Source of the DNA: Arthrobacter wenxiniae
GTDB taxonomy: Bacteria > Actinomycetota > Actinomycetes > Actinomycetales > Micrococcaceae
Assembly: GCF_013376105.1 (NCBI RefSeq)
Contig: NZ_JAAMFM010000007.1
Span: 62,001 to 126,000 of the forward strand
Reading direction: 5' to 3'
Length of the DNA stretch: 64,000 nucleotides
Numbering within the stretch: position 1 is the first letter of the stretch; every line of letters starts with the position of its first letter. Position numbers and translations under genes: made by a program. Of this stretch, positions 34,646 to 42,606 are shown in pieces. The notes under the pieces were generated by a model. That model worked only from the letters and a program-made list of their open reading frames with translations, was not told where the DNA came from and did not search any database.

Positions 34646-35250
34646 TCCGTCTGGTGATAGCCGACGACCAGGCCCTGGTCCGGGGCGCCCTCGCCGCGCT
34701 CCTGGGCCTGGAGAGCGACATCGAGGTGGTCGCGGAGGTGGGCCGGGGGGACGAGGTGAGCGCCGCCGTCGTTCTTAACAAGGCTGACGTGGCCCTGCTG
34801 GATGTGGAAATGCCCGGGCTGGATGGCATTGCCGCCGCCGCGCGGCTGCGCACCGACGCGCCGGACTGCCGCGTGCTCATGGTCACCACCTTTGGCCGGC
34901 CGGGGTACCTGCGCCGGGCCATGCAGGCCGGGGCGGGCGGATTCGTGGTCAAGGACACCCCTGCCCGCCAGCTCGCGGACGCCGTGCGCAAGGTTGCGGC
35001 GGGGCTGCGGGTGGTGGACCCGGCCCTGGCCGTGGAAAGCATGACCTCCGGAGACAGCCCCCTGACGGAGCGCGAAACGGAGGTGCTGCGCGCGGCCGGC
35101 GACGGGGGCACCGTGGCGGACATTGCGGCGGCCACGTTCCTCTCCGAGGGGACGGTGCGCAACTACCTCTCCAGCGGGATGGGCAAGACCGGTGCCAGGA
35201 CCCGTGCCGAGGCCGTGCACATTGCGGAGGAGAACGGCTGGCTCCTGTGA
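34642..35250 (+). CDS. Response regulator, NarL/LuxR family
   Basis: 202 residues from GTG 34642. Receiver domain: IADDQALVRGAL with the acidic pocket, VALLDVEMPGLDG with phospho-acceptor Asp54, and FVVKDTPA with the conserved Lys. The C-terminal helix-turn-helix reads LTERETEVLRAAGDGG and FLSEGTVRNYLSSGMGKT. Translationally coupled to the kinase and most likely controls the ABC exporter operon upstream. Confidence 0.93.
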   Translation: MIRLVIADDQALVRGALAALLGLESDIEVVAEVGRGDEVSAAVVLNKADVALLDVEMPGLDGIAAAARLRTDAPDCRVLMVTTFGRPGYLRRAMQAGAGGFVVKDTPARQLADAVRKVAAGLRVVDPALAVESMTSGDSPLTERETEVLRAAGDGGTVADIAAATFLSEGTVRNYLSSGMGKTGARTRAEAVHIAEENGWLL

Positions 35251-35674
35251 CGGAGGCCCGACGGCGTGGAGCCGGCCGTGCTTCATGGCCGGGTCCCGCC
35301 GTGGATAATACACCTAGGATGAAGGGGACGCCCGGACGTGCCGTGCCTGCCTGCAACGGCAGCCGCAGCGGATTCCCGGGCCCTGGGACGAGGGAGGTGA
35401 GAGGCACGCATGGACGACGGACCTAGTCGAACTACCGCACCGCGCGCGCCCCGCCTGCGCCGTCCGGAAACGCCTTCCTCCTAGCCCGCTCGATCCGCCG
35501 TACCGCCTTCACGGTCCGGCAGTGTTGGGCTGGACCGAACGCGGAGCGTTGGTGATTCCCACGGTGAAGTCGACGCGTGCGGTTGCGTCACTTTTCCACT
35601 CACCCATTTTCAGTACACGCCACGGTCCACGCCGTGGAATGCCTGCGTGTGCGTTCACCGGAGGGCACCGGACC
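35251..35674 (+). other. Leader region of the mgtE remnant
   Basis: About 420 bases with no large gene. It contains a short reading frame at 35410-35484, a GC-rich stretch before it with potential stems (GCCTGC/GCAGCC around 35345-35365), a T-rich, pyrimidine-rich stretch at 35588-35612 and a perfect hairpin CCACGG/CCGTGG at 35620-35637. A Shine-Dalgarno GGAGG lies about 12 bases before the original mgtE start at 35675. The known M-box magnesium riboswitch consensus is not present. Confidence 0.55.
35410..35484 (+). CDS. Candidate leader peptide, 24 codons, acidic start and proline-rich
   Basis: ATG 35410 to TAG 35484. The peptide begins MDDGPSRTTAPR and has prolines at positions 5, 11, 14, 19 and 22, with Asp at 2 and 3 and many Arg. 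Upstream is GGAGGTGAGAGG, a strong match to the anti-Shine-Dalgarno, 5 to 12 bases from ATG. Composition recalls the E. coli MgtL peptide (acidic and proline codons that stall or destabilise ribosomes at low magnesium). It lies about 190 bases before a magnesium transporter gene. Translation is not shown; the idea is an inference from composition and position. Confidence 0.4.
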   Translation: MDDGPSRTTAPRAPRLRRPETPSS

Positions 35675-36477
35675 ATGATCAAATCCCCCAACCTGACGTT
35701 TGACGCCAGCGCCGGACTGCTGAGCGGGGTCCTGGCCGCCGGCGACCTGGCCGGCACCGCACACTGCCCAAGGGCCGGGCCCTGGCGGTATTCGAGCGCC
35801 TCGATGCCGTGCTCCAGGCGGACCTGCTGGCGGGCCTCCAGGAGGCCGACGTCGCCGAGGTCTTTGCCGGACTGAGCCCTGACGACCGCGTGGCGCTCCT
35901 CGACGAGCTGCCGGCCTCCGTCGCGCACCGCCTGATCTCCGGGCTCAGCGAGAAGGACCGGGCGCTCACCAGCACGGTGCTCGGCTACCCGCAGGGCGCC
36001 GTGGGGCGCTACATGAGCCCCGAGTTTGTGGTCACCCATCCCTCGCTGACCGTCGGGGAAACCTTGGCACGCGTGCGGGCCCGGCTCGACGACGCCGAAA
36101 GCGTCTACACCATTCCCGTGACCGATGCCGGGCGGCACCTGGTGGGCGTGGTGTCCCTTCGCGACCTCTTGCGCGGCGGCGGCACCGAGCCGCTGCGCCG
36201 GCCGTACCTGGCCACGCCAGTCGGCAGCATCGTGCGCGCCCGGGTGGTGTGGCTGCTCGTGCTTGCCTTGGGGGCAACGCTCATCGTCCGGGTCATCGGG
36301 CTGACGCTGCTGGGCGCCTGCACCAGGGCGGCCGCGACCGGAGGGCTCATGCCGCTGCTGGGCAAGACCGTCAAGGCAGACCCGGCGGTGTTCTCCAACC
36401 CGTTCATTTCCACGTTTGTCGACGCCATGGGACTCGTCATCTACTTCCTGATCGCCACAAGTATCCTGGGGCTGTAG
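35675..36477 (+). pseudogene. mgtE: MgtE family magnesium transporter, multiply deleted remnant
   Basis: Starts MIKSPNLTFDASAGLL at ATG 35675, runs to AAGDLAG, then changes frame near 35770 where roughly 30 residues seem lost. It resumes as LPKGRALAVFERLD and LSPDDRVALLDELPASVA (MgtE N domain) and one CBS domain (MSPEFVVTHPSLTVG to VVSLRDLLRG). The second CBS domain is missing: the frame jumps to TEPLRRPYLATPVGSIV and the first membrane helix VVWLLVLALGATLIV. Another jump drops the middle helices and lands in IGLTLLGACTRAAATGG and VKADPAVFSNPFISTFVDA, the last helices. The two later deletions are in frame; the first is not. No working channel can form. Confidence 0.85.
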
Positions 36478-36498
36478 CGCGCGGCCCCCGTCCCGCCG

Positions 36499-37359
36499 TC
36501 AGCGGTCCGCCCGGGCCGCCGTCGCGGCGACCACGGCGGCGACCGCGGCAGCACCGTCCCCACCCAGCAGGATGGTGTAGTGGTTGACGTCGGCCACCTC
36601 GTACGCGGCAATCCCGGGCAGCCGGGTCTCCCACCGGGCCAGCTCTTCGGGGGAGTAGAGGGGATCGGCGTCCAACAGCCCGCGAGGGGCGGTGAGAAGC
36701 GGCGTCCCGGCAGGGAGGGCCGCAAGGGCCGCCGCGATGGCGCCCGTGCCGAACAGGTCCGCCGAGTCCACCGCCATCGCCTCATGGCTGGCGCTGGAGT
36801 GCAGCCGCGGTGCCGCACCGACCAGATCGTAGTCCACATAGGCCTCGATGTCCGCGTTCCAGGCACGGGACAGGGCGGGATGGACCTTCCACAGCTGCCG
36901 GTACGCTGCGCGGTCGGCAAACTCCATCGTCAGCCGCTGCGCTGCCGGGCCCAACGTGTCCTCGACGCTGAGCCCGGGTGGCAGCACGAGCGGCAGTCCG
37001 CCGTCGACGAGGACGGTTGCGTCGGTCCGGTCCGGATGACGGAGTCCGAAGACCAGGGCTGCAAATGCGCCCATGGAATGCCCGACGACGGTGGCGGAGC
37101 GCACGCCCACGTGGTCCAGCACCGCGGCGAGGTCGGCCGCGTGGACGTCCATGCCGTACGGCCCGCCGAGGTCGCGGCTGCCCCCGCGCCCGCGCAGGTC
37201 CGGTGCGACGACGTGGAATCCCGGCAGGGCCCGGGCGACGGCGGCCCATGCGAGGTGGTTGGCGGTAATGCCGTGGATGGCGAGCACGGCGGGGGAGCCG
37301 GGATCGCCCCATTCGCCCACGGCCAGCGATCCGGGCACCTTCGACAGCCGGTAGCTCAT
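36499..37359 (-). CDS. Alpha/beta hydrolase
   Basis: 286 residues from ATG 37359. LAIHGITANHLAW carries the oxyanion HG, APDLRGRGGSRDLG is a typical strand-4 turn, VVGHSMGAFAAL is the nucleophile elbow with Ser, LDADPLYSPEEL may carry the acid and VNHYTILLG the His. Substrate unknown. The next hydrolase gene diverges from it across a 134-base spacer, and the two share no close sequence. Confidence 0.87.
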   Translation of the reverse strand: MSYRLSKVPGSLAVGEWGDPGSPAVLAIHGITANHLAWAAVARALPGFHVVAPDLRGRGGSRDLGGPYGMDVHAADLAAVLDHVGVRSATVVGHSMGAFAALVFGLRHPDRTDATVLVDGGLPLVLPPGLSVEDTLGPAAQRLTMEFADRAAYRQLWKVHPALSRAWNADIEAYVDYDLVGAAPRLHSSASHEAMAVDSADLFGTGAIAAALAALPAGTPLLTAPRGLLDADPLYSPEELARWETRLPGIAAYEVADVNHYTILLGGDGAAAVAAVVAATAARADR

Positions 37360-37493
37360 GGCGCAGACTGCCTGGAGCCGTGGATTCTCGCTGCCATGGT
37401 GCACCTTTCGCGCGTCGGGACCGCTTTCCCCAATCTGCCCTAAAGTGGGGCATATCACAAGCACCCGCCAGCAGCGTGAAAAGAGGTCCCACC

Positions 37494-38543
37494 GTGCCAC
37501 TCTTTGACGGCATCACCGCCACCACCGTCCACACCCGCCGCCTGGCCACGAACGTGCTCACCCGCACGGGGCAGCGCACGGACGGCCCCGTCGTCGTCTT
37601 CATCCACGGCAACGTCTCATCGTCATTGTTCTGGCAGCCCCTCATGCTCGCCCTGCCGGAGGACACCGCCGCCTACGCCGTGGACCTGCGCGGATTCGGC
37701 GGCAGCGAGGCGGCTCCCGTTGACGCGACCCGCGGCGTGCGCGACTTCAGCGACGACGTCCACGCCGCGGTGCGCGAACTCGACCTCGACCGCGTGCACC
37801 TCGTGGGCTGGAGCATGGGCGGCGGCGTCGCGCTGCAGTACGCCCTTGACCACCCCGTCGCCAGCATTACGCTGCAGGCGCCCGTCTCCCCCTACGGCTT
37901 CGGCGGGACCCGCCTGGACGGCACCCGGCTGACCGGGGACGACGCCGGCACCGGGGGCGGCGCGGCCAACCCGGACTTTGTGGCCGCGATCGCCGCCGGC
38001 GACACCAGCCGGGACAACCCCCTCGGGCCGTGGGCCGTGTACAAGAGCTCCTACGTGTCGGCCGGTTTCACCTCCGCGGATGAGGACACCTGGGTTGAAT
38101 CGATGCTCACCACCGCAACGGGGGTCGGGAACTATCCCGGGGACTCCGTGCCCTCCGCGAACTGGCCGGGCTTCGGCGCAGGCACCCGCGGGGTGTTGAA
38201 CACCCTGGCGCCGGGCCACTTTGACGTCTCGGGGATTGCGGCGCTCGCCGCCAAGCCGCCCATCCTGTGGATTCGCGGGGACGCGGACGCCATCGTCTCC
38301 GATGCGTCCGCCTTCGACGTGAACTTCCTGGGCCAGGCCGGCGTCATCCCCGGCTGGCCGGGCGAGGCTGTTGCACCGGCCCAGCGGATGCTGGCCCAGA
38401 CGCGGGCAGTGCTCGACCGCTATGCGGCCGGCGGCGGGAGCTATGCAGAGGAGGTCTTCGCCGGCGCAGGACACGCGCCTTCGCTCGAGCAGCCGGAACG
38501 CTTTGCGGCCCTGCTCGCCGAACACGTCCGCAGCGCGGCCTGA
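37494..38543 (+). CDS. Alpha/beta hydrolase
   Basis: 349 residues from GTG 37494 (AAAGAGG upstream). VVVFIHGNVSSSLFWQPL, VDLRGFGGSEAAP, LVGWSMGGGVALQYA (nucleophile Ser), ILWIRGDADAIVSD (acid) and AGHAPSLEQPERF (His) give a complete catalytic set. The insertion of about 120 residues between the core and the acid is a cap domain. Substrate unknown. Converges on the TetR gene, with a short spacer containing two near-copies of TTCAGGCGGTGGG. Confidence 0.88.
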   Translation: MPLFDGITATTVHTRRLATNVLTRTGQRTDGPVVVFIHGNVSSSLFWQPLMLALPEDTAAYAVDLRGFGGSEAAPVDATRGVRDFSDDVHAAVRELDLDRVHLVGWSMGGGVALQYALDHPVASITLQAPVSPYGFGGTRLDGTRLTGDDAGTGGGAANPDFVAAIAAGDTSRDNPLGPWAVYKSSYVSAGFTSADEDTWVESMLTTATGVGNYPGDSVPSANWPGFGAGTRGVLNTLAPGHFDVSGIAALAAKPPILWIRGDADAIVSDASAFDVNFLGQAGVIPGWPGEAVAPAQRMLAQTRAVLDRYAAGGGSYAEEVFAGAGHAPSLEQPERFAALLAEHVRSAA

Positions 38544-38580
38544 CGGCCGGCTCCCGGCGGTGCGGATCAGGCGGTGGGGT

Positions 38581-39171
38581 TCAGGCGGTGGGCGGGGTCC
38601 CGGCGTCGAGCTTTCCGGAGTAGGTGAACAGGATCGCGGCAGACACGTCGGCGGCGGGAGTGTCGGGGCTGAACAGCAGCCATTCCAGCCCGCCCATGAG
38701 CGTGGCCCCGAAGATGCCGGCGGCCATCAGCGGCAGCGATCCCCGGGGGGTGCCGGCCGGAACCAGGGGGGCGAGCCCCGCCTCGAACTCCGAGAGCGCC
38801 TCGCGGCGCAGCACGGCCATCGATACCTGCCAGGGGCGGTCCGTGCGGAAAATTTCCGCCGCCATCAACTTGGCCAGCGCCCTGTTGCCGGCAATCAGGG
38901 CCAGCATCGCGGCAACCATTGCCTCGATGCCGGCGAACCCGGGGGCGGACAGGCGTGCATTGCGGAGCGCGCTGGACAGGGAACTGACACCGGCCGTCAG
39001 CAGTTCCTCGAAGAGCCTGTCCTTGGAGGAGAAGTTGTAGTAGACGCTGCCCTTGGCGACGCCGGCGCGTTCGGACACCTCGTCCATGGTGGTGCCCGAG
39101 ATCCCATGCAGGGCGCCCAGTTCCAGTGCCGCGGCCAGGATGGCCTCCTTGGTGGCTGAAATGCGGGGCAT
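38581..39171 (-). CDS. TetR family transcriptional regulator
   Basis: 196 residues. N-terminal helix-turn-helix: TKEAILAAALELGALHGISG, TMDEVSERAGVAKGSVYYNF, SSKDRLFEELL. The C-terminal ligand-binding half has no features that reveal its ligand. It is divergent from dusB across about 160 bases and converges on an alpha/beta hydrolase; TetR genes next to hydrolases often control them, but the orientation here does not support direct divergent control of the hydrolase. Confidence 0.92.
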   Translation of the reverse strand: MPRISATKEAILAAALELGALHGISGTTMDEVSERAGVAKGSVYYNFSSKDRLFEELLTAGVSSLSSALRNARLSAPGFAGIEAMVAAMLALIAGNRALAKLMAAEIFRTDRPWQVSMAVLRREALSEFEAGLAPLVPAGTPRGSLPLMAAGIFGATLMGGLEWLLFSPDTPAADVSAAILFTYSGKLDAGTPPTA

Positions 39172-39330
39172 ACGGGGTCCTTTGGGGCGGGTCGGTGCTG
39201 TGGGGCGGGGCGGGCTGTCCACCAGCGCGAGTCTATTGCACCCGCCGCCAGCGCTCCACATCGCTTTGCGCCCCACGCCGGACGGACACCCGCGGGAGCT
39301 TAATTTGGACGCATTTGAGAGAATTGTCTG

Positions 39331-40512
39331 GTGACTGTTACAGACATCCCCGCCAGCGACACCAAGCTGGACCTCCCGCCCCTCAGACTTGGCAACATCA
39401 CCGTGGACACGCCGGTGGTGCTGGCCCCCATGGCAGGAATCACCAACACCGCGTTCCGGCGCCTGTGCCGCGAGCACGGCGGCGGCGTGTTTGTCTCCGA
39501 AATGGTCACCTCGCGCGCCCTCGTGGAGCGCACCCCGGAATCGATGCGCCTCATCAGCCACGACGAGGACGAGAAAATCCGCTCCGTCCAGCTGTACGGC
39601 GTCGATCCCGAAACGGTGGGCAGGGCCGTGCGCATGCTGGTCGAGGAAGACCACGCCGACCACATCGACCTGAACTTCGGCTGCCCGGTTGCCAAGGTCA
39701 CACGCCGCGGCGGGGGAGCGGCGCTGCCCTGGAAGCTGGACCTTTTCACCGCGATCGTCCAGACGGCGGTCCGCGAGGCGTCCAAGGGCGGGCTGCCGCT
39801 GACCATCAAGATGCGCAAGGGCATCGACGACGACCACCTGACGTACCTCGAGGCCGGCCGCATCGCCCGCGACGCCGGGGTGGCCGCCGTTGCGCTGCAC
39901 GGGCGCACCGCCAGCCAGTTCTACTCCGGCCATGCCGACTGGGACGCCATCGCCCGGCTCCGCGAGGCCCTCCCGGACGTCCCGGTCCTGGGCAACGGCG
40001 ACATCTGGAGCGCGGAGGACGCCATCGCCATGGTGCGCCAAACCGGCGTCGACGGCGTGGTGGTGGGCCGCGGCTGCCAGGGGCGGCCCTGGCTGTTCGG
40101 GGACCTCATGGCCGCCTTCGAGGGCAGCGACAAGCGGCACAAGCCCGGCCTTGCCGAGGTTTCCGCCGCCGTCTACCGTCACGCCGAGCTGCTGGTGGAC
40201 ACGTTCGACGACGAAAACAAGGCCCTGCGCGACATCCGCAAGCACATGGCCTGGTACTTCAAGGGCTATGTGGTTGGCGGGGAACTGCGCGCCCAGCTCG
40301 CCGCCGTCCCCACCCTGGAGGTCCTGCGCGGGCTGCTGGACCAGCTCGACATGGACTCCCCATACCCGGGCGCCGACGCCGAAGGCCCCCGCGGACGCGC
40401 CGGCACGCCCAAGCGCACCGCACTGCCCGACGGCTGGCTGAAGGACCGCACGCTGAGCGGCCTGCAGCAAACCGACCTGGCCGGCGCCGAGCTCGACGTC
40501 TCCGGCGGCTGA
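39331..40512 (+). CDS. dusB: tRNA-dihydrouridine synthase
   Basis: 393 residues from GTG 39331. FMN-barrel Dus enzyme: VVLAPMAGITNTAFRRLCRE, SVQLYGVDPETVGRA, IDLNFGCPVAKVTRRGGG with the catalytic Cys, IKMRKGIDDDHL, ALHGRTASQFYSG, and GNGDIWSAEDA followed by GVVVGRGCQGRPW. The helical C-terminal domain recognises tRNA. It reduces uridines in the D-loop. DusB subgroup by overall length and motif order. Confidence 0.93.
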   Translation: MTVTDIPASDTKLDLPPLRLGNITVDTPVVLAPMAGITNTAFRRLCREHGGGVFVSEMVTSRALVERTPESMRLISHDEDEKIRSVQLYGVDPETVGRAVRMLVEEDHADHIDLNFGCPVAKVTRRGGGAALPWKLDLFTAIVQTAVREASKGGLPLTIKMRKGIDDDHLTYLEAGRIARDAGVAAVALHGRTASQFYSGHADWDAIARLREALPDVPVLGNGDIWSAEDAIAMVRQTGVDGVVVGRGCQGRPWLFGDLMAAFEGSDKRHKPGLAEVSAAVYRHAELLVDTFDDENKALRDIRKHMAWYFKGYVVGGELRAQLAAVPTLEVLRGLLDQLDMDSPYPGADAEGPRGRAGTPKRTALPDGWLKDRTLSGLQQTDLAGAELDVSGG

Positions 40513-40704
40513 CCAGCGGTCTCAGCGGGTGGTCGAGACTGACACCCGGCCGCGGCCCGGTGGATGGGCTGGTCGAAGCATGGCAACCCCAGCAGGCCGC
40601 GGCCATTCGGAGTGGCAACGTCGTAGCCTGGCAACAGCCGGCCCGTGTTACGGCGGGATTTGCATTTTCGGCACCGTTTCACCGGGGGTTCGGAACAGTC
40701 ACTT

Positions 40705-40756
40705 CGTTCGGTCGGGGGTTAGCTCCCAAAAGGGCGTTGTAACCCCCGATCCAACG
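40705..40756. repeat. Inverted repeat flanking a short loop
   Basis: CGTTCGGTCGGGGGTTA (40705-40721) is complementary at 15 of 17 positions, plus one G-U, to TAACCCCCGATCCAACG (40740-40756). The loop has an inner CCC/GGG pairing. The right arm is at the same time the first unit of a 19-bp tandem array, so an inverted copy of the array unit stands just before it. It can act as a terminator-like hairpin after dusB. Confidence 0.75.
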
Positions 40757-40806
40757 GCTAACCCCCGATCCAACGGCTAACCCCCGATTCAACGGCTAAC
40801 CCCCGG
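40740..40806. repeat. Tandem array, 19-bp unit, 3.5 copies
   Basis: Units TAACCCCCGATCCAACGGC at 40740-40758 and 40759-40777, then one with a single base change (GATTC) at 40778-40796 and a partial one. It lies in the 500-base gap between dusB and dgt. The last partial unit merges into the next array at TAACCCCCGGTCCA. Confidence 0.95.
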
Positions 40807-40907
40807 TCCATCGTCGCTGCTGCCCCGGTCCATCGTCGCTGCTGCCCCGGTCCATCGTCGCTGCTGCCCCGGTCCATCGTCGCTGCTGCCACGTCCATCG
40901 TCGCTGC
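40801..40907. repeat. Tandem array, 22-bp unit, about 4.9 copies
   Basis: Four identical 22-bp units beginning CCCCGGTCCATCGTCG (40801, 40823, 40845, 40867) and a fifth, diverged at its first bases (40889-40907). It abuts the 19-bp array and shares the core CCCCGRTCCA with it, so the second array may have arisen from the first. The remainder of the gap (40513-40704 and 40908-41013) has no recognisable gene; it holds the dgt promoter. Confidence 0.95.
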
Positions 40908-41013
40908 GTCGAGCCCGGTGCCGCGGCGGCATTTAACTGAGGTCAGCAACGGACTCCGCGTAGCTGTGCGCATCGGCCGCCCGGGCCGGGGCAATGGCCC
41001 TAAACTAAGGGAT

Positions 41014-42288
41014 ATGTCTACCGCCGCGCAGCCAGAATATTCGCCCAGTGACGTGCAGCGCTGGGTCCGGGAAGCCCACAAGAGCAGTTTCCGCACCGTC
41101 TTTGAACGGGACCGCGCCCGCGTCCTGCATTCCTCGGCCCTGCGCCGGCTCGGCGCCAAGACCCAGGTGGTGGCCCCCGACACCGACGACTTTGTCCGCA
41201 CCCGCCTCACGCACAGCCTCGAGGTGGCGCAGATCGGGCGCGAGCTGGGGCGCACGCTCGGCTGCGACCCGGACGTGGTGGACACCGCCTGCCTCTCCCA
41301 CGACCTGGGCCACCCGCCCTTCGGCCACAACGGCGAGTCCGTCCTCAACGACCTCTCCCACGATATTGGCGGCTTCGAGGGCAACGCACAGACCCTTCGC
41401 CTGCTGACCCGCCTGGAATCGAAGGTCATGACGCCCGACGGCGGCTCGGCCGGCCTGAACCTGACCCGCGCCTCCCTGGACGCCGCCTCCAAGTACCCGT
41501 GGCTGGCCGCCGACGCGCCGCTGGTGGACGGGCGGCGGACCAGCAAGTTTGGCGCCTACACCGACGACCTCCCCGTCTTTGAATGGCTGCGCCGCGACGC
41601 ACCGGCCGGCAAGACGTGCATCGAGGCGCAGGTGATGGACCTCGCGGACGACATCTCCTACTCGGTCCATGACGTGGAGGACGCCATCGTGGCCGGCCAC
41701 GTGCAGCTCAAGTGGCTCGCCAACCAGGACCAGCGCAACCGCGTCCTGGGCTACACGCAGCAGTGGTACCTGCCCGGCGTGGACACGGCGGAAATCGACG
41801 CCGCCCTGTCCCGGCTCGAGGCCACGGACGTGTGGGTGCGCCACGCGGACGGCAGCCGCGCATCCATGGCGGCGCTGAAGGACATGACAAGCCAGCTGAT
41901 CGGCCGCTTCTGCCAGAGCGCGGTCGCCGCCACCCAGGCCATCTACGGTACGGGCCGGCTCACGCGCTACGCGGCGGACGTCGTCGTGCCCCGGGAAACC
42001 ACCGTGGAGATCGCCGTCATGAAGGGCCTGGCCACCACCTTCGTCATGACCACCGACCACCGCCAGCCCATTTACCAGCGCCAGCAGGACATCCTCAGCG
42101 AGCTGGTGGCCGTGCTCAACGCCACCGGCGACGCGCACCTGGAGACCATGTTCGCTGCGGACTGGCGGGAGGCGGACGACGACGACGCCCGGCTCCGGGT
42201 GGTCATCGACCAGATCGCCTCCCTCACCGATGTGTCGGCCCTTGCGCTCCACGAGCGTCTCGTGGGGATGGAGCGGACGCTGATGTAG
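41014..42288 (+). CDS. dgt: Deoxyguanosinetriphosphate triphosphohydrolase family protein
   Basis: 424 residues from ATG 41014 with AAGGGA upstream. HD-domain metal site: TRLTHSLEVAQIGREL (His), CLSHDLGHPPFGHNGE (His-Asp and following His/Glu), and VMDLADDISYSVHDVEDA (Asp). The ASKYPW and RFCQSA regions fit the Dgt type-1 family. It splits dGTP or other dNTPs into nucleoside and triphosphate. It stands between dusB and dnaG, a typical actinobacterial neighbourhood (dusB-dgt-dnaG), here interrupted by additional genes. Confidence 0.93.
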   Translation: MSTAAQPEYSPSDVQRWVREAHKSSFRTVFERDRARVLHSSALRRLGAKTQVVAPDTDDFVRTRLTHSLEVAQIGRELGRTLGCDPDVVDTACLSHDLGHPPFGHNGESVLNDLSHDIGGFEGNAQTLRLLTRLESKVMTPDGGSAGLNLTRASLDAASKYPWLAADAPLVDGRRTSKFGAYTDDLPVFEWLRRDAPAGKTCIEAQVMDLADDISYSVHDVEDAIVAGHVQLKWLANQDQRNRVLGYTQQWYLPGVDTAEIDAALSRLEATDVWVRHADGSRASMAALKDMTSQLIGRFCQSAVAATQAIYGTGRLTRYAADVVVPRETTVEIAVMKGLATTFVMTTDHRQPIYQRQQDILSELVAVLNATGDAHLETMFAADWREADDDDARLRVVIDQIASLTDVSALALHERLVGMERTLM

Positions 42289-42598
42289 GGACTGCGGTGC
42301 CGGGACCGCGAGCCGCGCTGGAGGTCGGGACGGCCTCGGCCAGGGGCACATTGGCGCTGGTCGTCGCGTCAGCCACCACCGGGAGGTCCTGACCGGATTC
42401 AGCGCCACAGTAGTGGTATCGGCCCGGTGAAACGCCCGGATTTGCCGTCGCCACGACACCGCCGGGTGGCATCCCGCCGACGGGGACCTGTCCTGCACCG
42501 GCAGTTGAACGGCAGGCGGAGAGAAATCCCGCCGCACCAATGGCCAGGACAAGGGCCGCTGGTCGCCTACCGATGACTTTGGGCTCCGCCCGGGCCAC
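42224..42598 (-). CDS. Possible small lipoprotein or lipoprotein remnant
   Basis: 124 codons from GTG 42598. After a short basic start (KVIGRR), a hydrophobic stretch PAALVLAIGAAGFLSAC ends in a lipobox-like LSAC. The remainder is low complexity with one distinctive part, GRYHYCGAESGQDLPVV. It begins eight bases after the permease remnant and its 3' end overlaps the end of dgt on the other strand. No good Shine-Dalgarno is seen. It may be a real lipoprotein associated with the ABC system, or another fragment with its true end lost. Confidence 0.35.
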   Translation of the reverse strand: MARAEPKVIGRRPAALVLAIGAAGFLSACRSTAGAGQVPVGGMPPGGVVATANPGVSPGRYHYCGAESGQDLPVVADATTSANVPLAEAVPTSSAARGPGTAVPTSASAPSPRDARGAQGPTHR

Positions 42599-42606
42599 CA
42601 AGGCCG

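Noticed and set aside
35251-35674. M-box (ykoK) magnesium riboswitch
   Set aside because: The conserved M-box core segments cannot be found in this leader on the plus strand.
40740-40907. CRISPR array or DnaA-box cluster (origin)
   Set aside because: No spacers; the units do not resemble the DnaA box TTATCCACA, and origin genes are absent.
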